The notes under the pieces are model-generated. The model made no database searches. It was given only the letters and a program-made list of their open reading frames with translations, and was not told the DNA's origin. From NCBI GenBank assembly GCA_002424575.1, contig DIKN01000016.1:1-31711 (forward strand): 31,711 nt of DNA, written 5' to 3'. Every line of letters begins with the position of its first letter. Positions within the stretch are counted from its first letter, which is position 1. Made by a program: the position numbers and the translations under genes. This DNA comes from Acholeplasmataceae bacterium UBA5617. GTDB lineage: Bacteria; Bacillota_I; Bacilli_A; Acholeplasmatales; Acholeplasmataceae. Shown one piece after another: positions 6,917 through 14,592 of this stretch.

Positions 6917-7953
6917 TTTTGACTAACCAATTCGCCTAAGATAACTGTCTTCGTCATGCCAGATTCTTTATCCCAAATAACTTTAACATTTTGCTGTATT
7001 GCTAATGTACTACCAATTAAAGATAGTCCATTTGAATACTTTAATACTCTTTTCTTGGTTAATCTGGTAGCTGTTTCCAAGTCTTTTCTAAACCCTCTAA
7101 TATAATCGTTTTTTTCCATAAAACCAGTATATGAATCTCGGTTTTCATTTTCAGAGAAATACGTATTAGCAAATTCTCTAACCTCAACAATGGCAATTCC
7201 TGGAGAACCTAAATAAGCGCTTAAAGCATTTTGTAGTGTGTATTTTCTGTCGTCAGAAATACTCATATTAGAAATAAATTGACTAGTCAAATTGAAAAAT
7301 TGTGTTGTCGAAATCTTACTAGTATCTTTAACATCACATTCTAAGAAATCATGATAGAAATATTTTGCAGCACCTGTTGATGAATAGTAGTCAAGGTTCT
7401 TGTCAAATAAAACGACCTCATAGTCTTCATTACATTTCTCAACAATAGCAATTTTATAAAGTTTTTGCTCTGAACCGAGTAATGAGTTTTCAACTATCGA
7501 TAATGCAAACTTTTCTTCTGATACCTCTTTCACCAATTGCACCGATGTATCAGACTCCGCTTTTAGGAAAATCACACAGTCATTTTGGTAAATTCCAAAT
7601 TTCCCCAAGAAAACTAAAATTGCACTGTTCTTAATTGCACCAGATTTTTGCACATTTGACAGTTTATTAACTAATTCCTTGGATATTCTTATAAATTCTT
7701 TAGTGTTTTGTGTAAATAGTTTTTTTACTAAATCAGCCGCATGATTTATCTCTTCGTTTATAAAAACCACTTCAATGCTTTTACTGTTTTTCCCAAGAGC
7801 ATCTACCATTCGTTCTTGTATTAATTCCATTGCTTCATTGCTCATACCAACAATGTCATCACTGAATTCAGGGCTGAAATTACTTTCACCCTTTTTTTTG
7901 AATAATTTATGGATAATCACCTTATTTAGTTTAAAACCATAAAACTCATTCAT
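6913..7953 (-). CDS. NdpA/YejK-like nucleoid-associated protein
   Basis: The protein is 346 aa, close to the usual 335 aa of the 37-kDa nucleoid-associated family. Matches to E. coli YejK are in layout and short blocks. They are an N-terminal KLNKVIIHKL strand, a central AILVFLGKFG/CVIFLKAE strand pair, LDYYSSTGAAKYFYHDFLEC (187-206; compare [20 protein letters not shown]), and a C-terminal NGLSLIGSTLAIQQNVKVIW (308-327; compare [20 protein letters not shown]). Identity is low, so the call rests on the order of blocks. The ATG at 7953 has GGGAGG about 8 nt upstream. It is the first gene of a two-gene operon with the RelA/SpoT-like gene. Likely it binds DNA or nucleoid and may sense or control its enzyme partner. 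I found no convincing promoter. Confidence 0.68.
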   Translation of the reverse strand: MNEFYGFKLNKVIIHKLFKKKGESNFSPEFSDDIVGMSNEAMELIQERMVDALGKNSKSIEVVFINEEINHAADLVKKLFTQNTKEFIRISKELVNKLSNVQKSGAIKNSAILVFLGKFGIYQNDCVIFLKAESDTSVQLVKEVSEEKFALSIVENSLLGSEQKLYKIAIVEKCNEDYEVVLFDKNLDYYSSTGAAKYFYHDFLECDVKDTSKISTTQFFNLTSQFISNMSISDDRKYTLQNALSAYLGSPGIAIVEVREFANTYFSENENRDSYTGFMEKNDYIRGFRKDLETATRLTKKRVLKYSNGLSLIGSTLAIQQNVKVIWDKESGMTKTVILGELVSQK

Positions 7954-8402
7954 CTAATAATCCTCCCAAGATTCCTGTATTTTGTCTATATTACTTAACT
8001 ATTATTCAAGAATTAATTCTACCAAACCAATAAATTCAGTATCCTAAACCAACCCTAATGCTATAAATTAGCTATCAACAATCAGTTCGCAACCACATTA
8101 CCTCTATCACCATTTCAAAACTAATTTGAGCAGTTGTAATAAGTTTGATTGTTCCAGTAATCTTTATACCTCGAAATACACACATTTTATCGCATGAATT
8201 GGATGCTTTTCGCTATATTTTACGATTAAACAAACATCTCTTTGGAGCATCCATTGTGATATGAAACCACACTTCATCCTAAATAACAAAATAAAACCAT
8301 CCCTTTAATGATTCGAGTTGGTCACCTATTATATACGTTATGAACAATGCATGCTGAAAATCAATAATCGATGATCATTAATCTCATTATATTGTATACT
8401 TT
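7954..8402. other. Gene-free spacer between island and chromosome core
   Basis: About 450 bases carry no convincing gene, RNA or repeat. The minus strand at about 8240-8100 contains a short frame with one TAG that reads like a decayed protein, but it matches nothing I know. The shift in base use from AT-rich island genes to the DEAD-box gene happens here, making this the probable right boundary of the accessory region. Confidence 0.4.
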
Positions 8403-8430
8403 ATAAAAAAAACAGGGCGTATACGCCCCA
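8403..8430 (-). terminator. Rho-independent terminator of the DEAD-box gene
   Basis: On the minus strand GGGCGTATACGCCC forms a perfect 14-nt palindromic stem followed by TG and a run of T with one A beyond it (8412-8403). It lies about 64 nt after the helicase stop. Confidence 0.88.
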
Positions 8431-8493
8431 TTAATTCAAAAACACATGATAAATATCCTGATTTAGTTACAGTATTGCTTTAAATACAAGTAT

Positions 8494-9849
8494 CTACTTT
8501 GAATTTTTCTTATTTCGATATTGACCATCAGATGATCTCGTATTCTTTACAAACTCACTTTTACGATAATCGCTCTTCTTATTATTTTGAATTCTCTTAG
8601 CATCAAAACTACTGTTCTTCTTTTGATCGCTAACACCATTCTTCTTAATCCCAGTATTTGGTTTAATATCACTACTCTTTATGCTTTGCTTCTCTACATT
8701 CGTTGTCCTTGTCTTTTCATTAAAGAGCTTATTCTCAACCACAGGAATATCCATCTTTATATGTTTAACAATAGCTACTAATAAACTCTTCTCATCTTGA
8801 CTACAAAACGAAAATGCTTCTCCTGATAATCCCGCTCTACCTGTTCTACCCATACGGTGTACATACGTTTCTGGTGTTTCAGGTAAATCATAATTGATCA
8901 CATGGGATAACTCATCAATATCAATCCCTCTTGCTGCTATATCAGTTGCAACCAACACCCTTAACTTCTTCGCCTTAAAATCAGTTAAGGCTTGTTGTCT
9001 CTTGTTTTGAGATTTATTACCATGAATAGCATCAGCCTTCACACCATAACTCAGTAATTCTTTAACGAGCTTATTAGCTCCATGTTTGGTTCTCGTAAAC
9101 ACTAAAACAGACTCTAACTTAGGATTCACCAAAAGATCAATCAGTAAATTGGTTTTATCTTTCTTACTGACATAATATAACGATTGCTTAATCTTATCCA
9201 CCATCGCTTCGGGAGGTGTGACTTCAATACGAACTGGATTCTTTAATAGTTCATTGGCAAGCTTCATAATCTCTTTGGGAAGGGTTGCTGAAAAAAGCAT
9301 CGTTTGTCTTTCTTCCGGAACAAGTTTCACGATTCTTTTCACATCATGAATGAATCCCATATCAAGCATACGATCCGCTTCATCTAAGACGAGAAATTTC
9401 ACATCAGATAATGTCAATAGTCCCTGATTCATGAGATCAATGAGTCTACCTGGGGTTGCGATGAGGACATCAAGTCCTTTTTTTAAGGCGATCTCTTGAT
9501 TTCTCTGTGAGACACCACCATAGATGACTTCTGTCTTGATACTCATCTCACGGCTATAGTTTCTAAAGCTTTCTTTGATCTGTTCTGCAAGTTCACGTGT
9601 TGGTGCTAAAATCAGTGCTTGTATCAAACGTTTTGATGATAATCTCTGTGCTTGATGATATAAAGCTTGTATGATAGGAATTGCAAATGCTGCTGTCTTT
9701 CCAGTGCCTGTCTGTGCACTTGCAAGCACATCTTTTCCTTCAAGTAAGACGGGAATAGCTTGCTCTTGAATGGGTGAAGGTACCTGGTAACCTTCCTGTT
9801 CAATGGCTTTTAAAATAGGGGTAATGATGTTTAGTTCTTGAAATGTCAT
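8494..9849 (-). CDS. DEAD-box ATP-dependent RNA helicase (CshA/RhlE type)
   Basis: This 451-aa protein has all helicase motifs in order: Q motif with YQVPSPIQEQAIP (21-33), AQTGTGKT (45-52), PTRELAEQ (83-90), TPGR (132-135), DEAD (156-159), SAT (187-189), ATDIAARGID and HRMGRTGRAG. The core is about 370 aa, followed by a Lys/Arg/Asn/Ser-rich tail of about 75 aa, as in RNA-binding tails of CshA-type proteins. It probably unwinds RNA in ribosome assembly, mRNA decay or cold adaptation. The ATG at 9849 has AAGGAGA 4-5 nt before it. It has its own promoter and an unusually structured leader of about 190 nt. It ends in a strong terminator, so it is a single-gene unit. The exact subfamily is uncertain. 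Confidence 0.93.
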   Translation of the reverse strand: MTFQELNIITPILKAIEQEGYQVPSPIQEQAIPVLLEGKDVLASAQTGTGKTAAFAIPIIQALYHQAQRLSSKRLIQALILAPTRELAEQIKESFRNYSREMSIKTEVIYGGVSQRNQEIALKKGLDVLIATPGRLIDLMNQGLLTLSDVKFLVLDEADRMLDMGFIHDVKRIVKLVPEERQTMLFSATLPKEIMKLANELLKNPVRIEVTPPEAMVDKIKQSLYYVSKKDKTNLLIDLLVNPKLESVLVFTRTKHGANKLVKELLSYGVKADAIHGNKSQNKRQQALTDFKAKKLRVLVATDIAARGIDIDELSHVINYDLPETPETYVHRMGRTGRAGLSGEAFSFCSQDEKSLLVAIVKHIKMDIPVVENKLFNEKTRTTNVEKQSIKSSDIKPNTGIKKNGVSDQKKNSSFDAKRIQNNKKSDYRKSEFVKNTRSSDGQYRNKKNSK

Positions 9850-9886
9850 GTGTTCTCCTTATGATTTTCATCGATTTTATTCCAAC

Positions 9887-9921
9887 AAAAAAAGCGTTGT
9901 TGGCAAAAGCTAAACAGCGCT
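9887..9921 (-). promoter_or_regulatory. Terminator-like hairpin in the DEAD-box leader (possible attenuator)
   Basis: On the minus strand AGCGCTGTT (9921-9913) pairs with AACAACGCT (9901-9893), 8 of 9 positions, and is followed directly by seven T (9893-9887). It sits downstream of the promoter at 10043-10071 and only 37 nt before the start codon, so it would end transcription prematurely unless prevented. Further small hairpins (CTGTCA..TGACAG, CTTGT..ACAAG) lie before it. Confidence 0.6.
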
Positions 9922-10042
9922 TATTGAAATCAATGTCCATCCACTTGTCACACAAGATCTTGAATATGTTCAAACTGTCACATCATGACAGGCGTTGCTC
10001 TAACTTGTATCTTCAATCTATCGTTTTTAGATGAAGCATCTT

Positions 10043-10071
10043 ATCTTAACATAGAATGAACCATAACACAA
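10043..10071 (-). promoter_or_regulatory. Promoter of the DEAD-box helicase gene
   Basis: On the minus strand TTGTGT (10071-10066), a 17-nt spacer and TAAGAT (10048-10043) are found, with an extended TATG before the -10 box. The segment TTCATTCTATGTTAAGAT closely resembles the speD promoter TTCATTTTATGTTAAAAT. Confidence 0.68.
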
Positions 10072-10111
10072 GGAGAATTTTCCATACAACCCCTGAAAAG
10101 GTTATCACCAA

Positions 10112-12157
10112 TTAATTGTTTACTCGAACAAAGATGCCTTCAATCTCTTGATTGCTGTTGATCCCTATGAAGATGAACTGAAGTTTAACATGTTCCATCG
10201 CACTAAAATCAATATCCATCTCACCGATCACGTTTATCTTCTGCTCTGTACCATCGATGATAAATACACCCTTATTATGCTGATAGGGAAGCCCTCCCAT
10301 GGCTTGAAAAGCATCCCATTTTGTAGAAAATGTATAACCCACATAGCGAACATTCGCTTCATAAACTCGTCCCATATTCGTTAGTCTAGGTAAGTTTATA
10401 AAATCGTGATTGAATATCACTTCTTGTTCGAGATATGTTCTTGTTGAAGGTCTAACTAAGTAAGGGAATGAGATTCCTCCCACATAGCCTTGATAGCGTT
10501 CATACGACCCATGAACTTCAATGACATCACCCACTTTTCCATCGTATTTCACTAAAGCATACGATGTCCCATCATAGATGATACTGATCCCATAGATGGA
10601 TCTAATGATTCGTCCATAAACGATCACTTCAGCATAGGAATCTAACGTGATGGTATCTGCTTGTTTCAAGGTCATCTGCGTTCCTACAGTGATACAAAAC
10701 TCTTTGTATCGGCCTTTACTGAGTTTTCCATTGTCGATAACAAAGTAAATGCTCGTGCATGTATAACTGTTCACACCGGGTTGAACGACACCTTCTTTGG
10801 AGATGATCGATGGAAATTGTGTCGACCATACCACAGGGTGACCAAAAATGCCTTGACTCACTAAGGGTAATCGTTCACTCTTATGAATTGCTTTCGGTAG
10901 ATCATTTAGGATATGTTTGATCTCTAAATCTAAGAAGAACTCATGATATGCGGTCACATAGAGTCCATCAAGTTCATATAAACCTAAATCCGAGTCATCT
11001 AAAATAAATGTCGGTATGTTTCCCATGTCTCGAAAGTAAAAATTGATGTCAATTAACACATGGATATAGTCTTTAATGATATTGTATGTTGCTTCATCAT
11101 ATGTAAGATTTTTAAGTTCATAAACACCATTGGTGAAAATGAGTTCATCATTTAAATAGGTAAACATCCCACGGAAGCGATATTTGAGTTCGCGATCTTT
11201 AACCTTATTATCTTCAAGATAATTCCTAATCTCATAGAACGTGGGGAGCACCTCATGGGGTGTATACCGTTGAATCAATTTGACATCATCAGCGATGTAG
11301 CGATAATGACCATTATGATACGAAATTTTAAGATCAACAAGGACCTCATCATTGATTTTTAGCTCATCAACATCAGGATACTCGATGAATACGTGGTCTT
11401 TTCCATCATAGAGGATAAAGCCATCATACGTGATCAAGATGATGCGTGCTTGTACATAAAAATCACCGGGATAACCATCAAATAATACAGAGATGTCTTC
11501 AAGGATATCATCAGGAAGCTCACCGGTATAAAGCTCTCGATCGTCGGTATACACGATATCTGGATAGGTCATCGTCACATTGAACTGGGGACGAAAGCCA
11601 AGAATACTGACATTAAAATAATACGTCCCAAGACCATAAGGCTCTTTGATATCTTGAGGATCGACTAATGTCTTTGGTAAATCAAAGCGTTCTATCGTTC
11701 CATTGCTATATTCAAAACAGATTTTGACCATCGATAAGTCAAAAAGGTTGCTGGGGATTTTTTCGGTTGGTGGTTGGAAAAAGACGGTATTGAATGTGAC
11801 ACCGGGATCAAGATCAACGATATAGATGACGATGTCCTTTTGATATCCTCTATACGTGAACGTAATCTCATGCAATCCCTTGTATGTCAATAAGGTTTGA
11901 TCATAGATGGATAGCATGGATGAATCTAAGTTCACCAACTCTGTCGTTTCATCCTCGTAAGTGACACGAAAAGTGACCATGGATACGTTGAAGGTGTTAA
12001 GGTCATACAGGTCATCTTGAACAAAGGTGATGTTGATCACCTCTTTTTCTTGAGGTATTTCTGTTTCAATGGGCGGTTCTGATTCATCAGGTATCTCTGT
12101 GCAACTGACGAACACAAAAAGTAGAACCATTAATCCTATCATCTTGAAAAATTTCAT
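10112..12157 (-). CDS. Large surface lipoprotein with Ig-like and OB-like repeats
   Basis: A 681-aa protein starts at ATG 12157, chosen because GGGAGGG lies 3 nt upstream; the GTG 12 nt earlier would place that site inside the gene. Residues 1-18 are a signal peptide with lipobox VFVSC (Cys19), so it should be lipid-anchored outside. After a Glu/Pro-rich linker come two Ig-like beta domains (about 40-105 and 108-190; VTFRVTYEDETTELVNL, KGLHEITFTYRGY). Then come several OB-like units: YVQARIILITYDGFILYDG, YRFRGMFTYLNDELIFTNG, VIVYGRIIRSIYGISIIYDG with a VGDVIEVHG strand. No catalytic motif is seen. It has its own promoter with a palindrome between the boxes. Function is unknown; adhesion or ligand binding is inference. 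Confidence 0.8.
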   Translation of the reverse strand: MKFFKMIGLMVLLFVFVSCTEIPDESEPPIETEIPQEKEVINITFVQDDLYDLNTFNVSMVTFRVTYEDETTELVNLDSSMLSIYDQTLLTYKGLHEITFTYRGYQKDIVIYIVDLDPGVTFNTVFFQPPTEKIPSNLFDLSMVKICFEYSNGTIERFDLPKTLVDPQDIKEPYGLGTYYFNVSILGFRPQFNVTMTYPDIVYTDDRELYTGELPDDILEDISVLFDGYPGDFYVQARIILITYDGFILYDGKDHVFIEYPDVDELKINDEVLVDLKISYHNGHYRYIADDVKLIQRYTPHEVLPTFYEIRNYLEDNKVKDRELKYRFRGMFTYLNDELIFTNGVYELKNLTYDEATYNIIKDYIHVLIDINFYFRDMGNIPTFILDDSDLGLYELDGLYVTAYHEFFLDLEIKHILNDLPKAIHKSERLPLVSQGIFGHPVVWSTQFPSIISKEGVVQPGVNSYTCTSIYFVIDNGKLSKGRYKEFCITVGTQMTLKQADTITLDSYAEVIVYGRIIRSIYGISIIYDGTSYALVKYDGKVGDVIEVHGSYERYQGYVGGISFPYLVRPSTRTYLEQEVIFNHDFINLPRLTNMGRVYEANVRYVGYTFSTKWDAFQAMGGLPYQHNKGVFIIDGTEQKINVIGEMDIDFSAMEHVKLQFIFIGINSNQEIEGIFVRVNN

Positions 12158-12186
12158 GTTCCCTCCCACGGTTACTGATTATGTAT

Positions 12187-12215
12187 ACTTTAGCATGTTT
12201 TATTAAACATGTCAA
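12187..12215 (-). promoter_or_regulatory. Promoter of the 681-aa lipoprotein
   Basis: On the minus strand a perfect TTGACA (12215-12210) is followed by a 17-nt spacer and TAAAGT (12192-12187). It starts 16 nt after the speE stop, so the lipoprotein has separate expression from speDE. Confidence 0.75.
12194..12211. promoter_or_regulatory. Palindromic operator-like site between -35 and -10
   Basis: CATGTTT-TATT-AAACATG is a perfect 7-bp inverted repeat with a 4-nt centre. It fills the spacer of the lipoprotein promoter and touches the -35 box. A bound repressor there would block RNA polymerase. The regulator is not known. Confidence 0.55.
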
Positions 12216-12231
12216 AATGTGATTGATTCTT

Positions 12232-13074
12232 TTATTCTTTGAGTTGTTCAATCACATAATTGGGTAATGCGAAGCATCCCTTATGCAAATCAAGATTATA
12301 GTATGTTGTCTTCTGACCACACGCATGAATATAACTTGATTGAACATCCCTTAAGGGATGATGTGTCTTGGATGCAAAACCAAAAAGCCAATGACCTGAT
12401 GGATACGTTGGGATGAATGCTTGATAGACTTCAGCAATCGGAAATATACGCTCGATCTTTTGATGCGCACGGCGCATCTCTAAAGCCTCTTTTGTAAAGT
12501 AAGGACTTTCGTGTTGATTGATTAAGATGCCATCAGAACTTAGACGGTGATAACAATGTTCATAGAACGCTTGTGTGAATAGTCCTTCTCCTGGTCCTAT
12601 CGGATCGGTGGAATCAACGATGATTAAATCATATGTCTTCGTTGTTTTTTTAACATACGCGAGTCCATCTTCAAAGAATAGATGAACTCTTGGATCGTCA
12701 AAACCGATAGCTGTCTTTCTAAAATGGGTTTGACAAACGCGAACCACTCTCTCATCAATCTCAACAAGATCGATCTTCTCGATGGTGGGGTATTTCGTGA
12801 GTTCTCTTGCACTTCCACCATCACCCCCACCAATGATTAACACGTTTTTGATTTGTGGATTGACTGACATCGGGGTATGGATAATCATTTCATGGTAAAT
12901 GAATTCATCTTTTTCATTGGCCATCATGATGCCATCAAGTGTAAAAAAACGACCAAACTCTAAGGAGTCATACACATCGATGACTTGAAAAGGTGTTGTT
13001 TCATGATGAATGTGCGCGTTGATTTCAATTTGAAATTTGACGTGGGGTGTCCACATTTCTGTAAACCAAGGCAT
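12232..13074 (-). CDS. speE: Polyamine aminopropyltransferase (spermidine synthase)
   Basis: This cytoplasmic enzyme transfers aminopropyl from decarboxylated S-adenosylmethionine to putrescine. At 280 aa it has the usual bacterial length. Seen are EMIIHTPM (62-69), the nucleotide-binding GGGDGG (82-87), VEIDERVV (104-111), the active-site DSTDPIGPGEGLF (154-166, Asp154 and Asp157) and the YPSGHWLFGF segment near the C-terminus. The ATG at 13074 is preceded by GAGGG, which overlaps the TGA stop of speD 9 nt upstream, so it is co-translated with speD. Together they give the last two steps of spermidine formation; the putrescine source is not in this window. Confidence 0.95.
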   Translation of the reverse strand: MPWFTEMWTPHVKFQIEINAHIHHETTPFQVIDVYDSLEFGRFFTLDGIMMANEKDEFIYHEMIIHTPMSVNPQIKNVLIIGGGDGGSARELTKYPTIEKIDLVEIDERVVRVCQTHFRKTAIGFDDPRVHLFFEDGLAYVKKTTKTYDLIIVDSTDPIGPGEGLFTQAFYEHCYHRLSSDGILINQHESPYFTKEALEMRRAHQKIERIFPIAEVYQAFIPTYPSGHWLFGFASKTHHPLRDVQSSYIHACGQKTTYYNLDLHKGCFALPNYVIEQLKE

Positions 13075-13083
13075 CCAAATCCC

Positions 13084-13890
13084 TCATTTCATTTTTGGGA
13101 TATTCATCCCATAAAAGATCTCTGCTATTTCTTTATTGATCTCTGCGTAGATTTTAAGTTTTTCTGAATCTTTTAAATCGCTGGATAAAACATTGAAGAG
13201 ATAATTATCGAGATTATATTGATTAAGCATCATCTTGGTGTGGTAGATGTTGGAATGATCAAGATTCATATCGATGGCTGTGTAGAGTTTAAGGGTATCT
13301 TCATCAATATAATCTTGAATAGAATGCATATCGTGATCTCTAAAATGCTTATTGCCATCGATGTCACGGGTGAATCCTCTCACCCGATAATCCATGATGA
13401 TGACATCCGAATCAAAGGAATGAATCAAATAATTCAATGCCTTATTGGGTGAAATCTTTCCACAGGTTGACACATCAATATCGACACGGAAGGTTGCTAT
13501 GGACTGATCGGGATGGGTTTCTGGATAGGTATGTACGGTTAAATGTGATTTGTCCAAGTGTGTGACCACACTTTCTTTTTGTAATGTGAGTTTTCCCATG
13601 TTACACGATGCATCGATCTGATGCTCATCGACTTTATCTTCTGAGATCATGATCGTAACGCTCGCTCCTACTGGATCATAATCTTGTTTGGCGATATTTA
13701 AAACATTCGCATCAATGATTTTTGCGACATCGAGTAAGATCTTCGTCAAACGATCAGAATTGTATTGTTCATCGATGTATTCGATATACGCTTTCCGTTC
13801 TGCTTTGGTTCGCGTATAACACACATCGTAGATGTTAAAACTGAGTGTTTTCGTTAAATTATTAAAACCATATAATCGAAGTTTATCCAT
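13084..13890 (-). CDS. speD: S-adenosylmethionine decarboxylase proenzyme (E. coli SpeD type)
   Basis: A 268-aa pyruvoyl enzyme makes decarboxylated AdoMet for SpeE. The length and the KSHLTVHTYPETHPDQS segment match the long E. coli type (about 264 aa) and not the short Bacillus/Thermotoga type. Self-cleavage is expected between Lys114 and Ser115, the serine becoming the pyruvoyl group. Glu124 in the YPETHP segment and Cys143 in STCGKISP fit the active site. The ATG at 13890 has AGGAGG 8 nt upstream. It is first in the speD-speE operon, behind an extended -10 promoter overlapped by a palindrome. Confidence 0.95.
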   Translation of the reverse strand: MDKLRLYGFNNLTKTLSFNIYDVCYTRTKAERKAYIEYIDEQYNSDRLTKILLDVAKIIDANVLNIAKQDYDPVGASVTIMISEDKVDEHQIDASCNMGKLTLQKESVVTHLDKSHLTVHTYPETHPDQSIATFRVDIDVSTCGKISPNKALNYLIHSFDSDVIIMDYRVRGFTRDIDGNKHFRDHDMHSIQDYIDEDTLKLYTAIDMNLDHSNIYHTKMMLNQYNLDNYLFNVLSSDLKDSEKLKIYAEINKEIAEIFYGMNIPKMK

Positions 13891-13924
13891 GTTGTCTTCC
13901 TCCTAAAAAGTGGTTGAAACACAC

Positions 13925-13945
13925 TTCATTTTAACATAAAATGAA
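13925..13945 (-). promoter_or_regulatory. speD extended -10 promoter overlapped by a palindrome
   Basis: On the minus strand TATGTTAAAAT is an extended -10 element (TATG then TAAAAT at 13933-13928); no good -35 box is seen. It lies inside a perfect 9-bp inverted repeat, TTCATTTTA-TGT-TAAAATGAA, which could bind a repressor or simply reflect AT-rich symmetry. The predicted start is about 30 nt before the ribosome site. Confidence 0.55.
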
Positions 13946-13968
13946 CGAAATACGACGTTATATATTCA

Positions 13969-14565
13969 TCATTTATCAGGTTTTAGCCGCTTTAAAAGAT
14001 ATGGAGAATGATCGGAAACGCGCATGACAAAAAATAGCCAATAGAAAGACGTGATAAACATGATCCGTTGTAATATCCCCATAATCGAAGGATATAGCAT
14101 CATGAAGAGTGAAAGGAAAGTTGATAAACCAGCGATTCCTATGGCAAGATAACGTTGTTTGTTGTTGCTCATCATCCCATGACCAAACGAAAGAAAGACA
14201 AAACTCGTTCCCGTGAGGGTTGCGAAAATAGAATGGAGTTGATCCTTCCATACAACACTTGAATACCCATCAACAAAACTTGCATGCTGAAAAATACCTG
14301 CCATCATTAAACTTGCCGCGAAAACAAAACCAAATATAAAATGATACATCGTTTTTGTTTTCATGATGCAAGAAATCGCAGATAGCCCAAGAAGGATGAA
14401 TGTCACATTCATGATCCATGCATAAGGTGAGCCCTGAGCACCGAGATGAGAGGTTGTGTGTATAATCATGGAATACCCCTCAAAACTAAAAAAAGGAAGA
14501 CATGTTGATACTAGAATAAAGATGATATAGATCACGACTTGATGATAATCGCTAACTTTTCTCAT
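13969..14565 (-). CDS. Six-span membrane protein, DUF998-like
   Basis: The 198-aa protein has about six hydrophobic helices (residues about 9-29, 48-68, 72-92, 108-128, 136-157, 160-180). The TSHLGAQGSPYAWIMNVTFI segment followed by a Gly-rich second helix and HSIFATLTGTSF resembles DUF998 family proteins of unknown function; the match is from memory and moderate. The ATG at 14565 has no ribosome site of its own. The nearest, AAGGAGAAAG, lies in the end of the upstream gene and serves an ATG at 14592 that opens a 7-codon frame ending in TGA three bases before this ATG. Reinitiation is therefore likely, tying its expression to the gene upstream. Confidence 0.68.
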   Translation of the reverse strand: MRKVSDYHQVVIYIIFILVSTCLPFFSFEGYSMIIHTTSHLGAQGSPYAWIMNVTFILLGLSAISCIMKTKTMYHFIFGFVFAASLMMAGIFQHASFVDGYSSVVWKDQLHSIFATLTGTSFVFLSFGHGMMSNNKQRYLAIGIAGLSTFLSLFMMLYPSIMGILQRIMFITSFYWLFFVMRVSDHSPYLLKRLKPDK

Positions 14566-14568
14566 GTT

Positions 14569-14592
14569 TCAAACACACGTGATGCATGACAT
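14569..14592 (-). other. Seven-codon linking ORF between two membrane genes
   Basis: AAGGAGAAAG precedes TGATG, where the stop of the 221-aa gene overlaps an ATG. The frame reads MSCITCV and stop, and then AAC precedes the ATG of the DUF998-like gene. It could be a coupling device or only a by-product of a spaced ribosome site. Confidence 0.35.

Noticed and set aside
8090..8260. Possible decayed protein on the minus strand in the gene-free spacer
   Set aside because: Only one short frame with a stop, no recognisable motif and no ribosome site; not enough to call a pseudogene.
9843..10034. Plus-strand 63-codon frame over the DEAD-box leader
   Set aside because: No ribosome site, and the region is explained by promoter and hairpins of the minus-strand gene.
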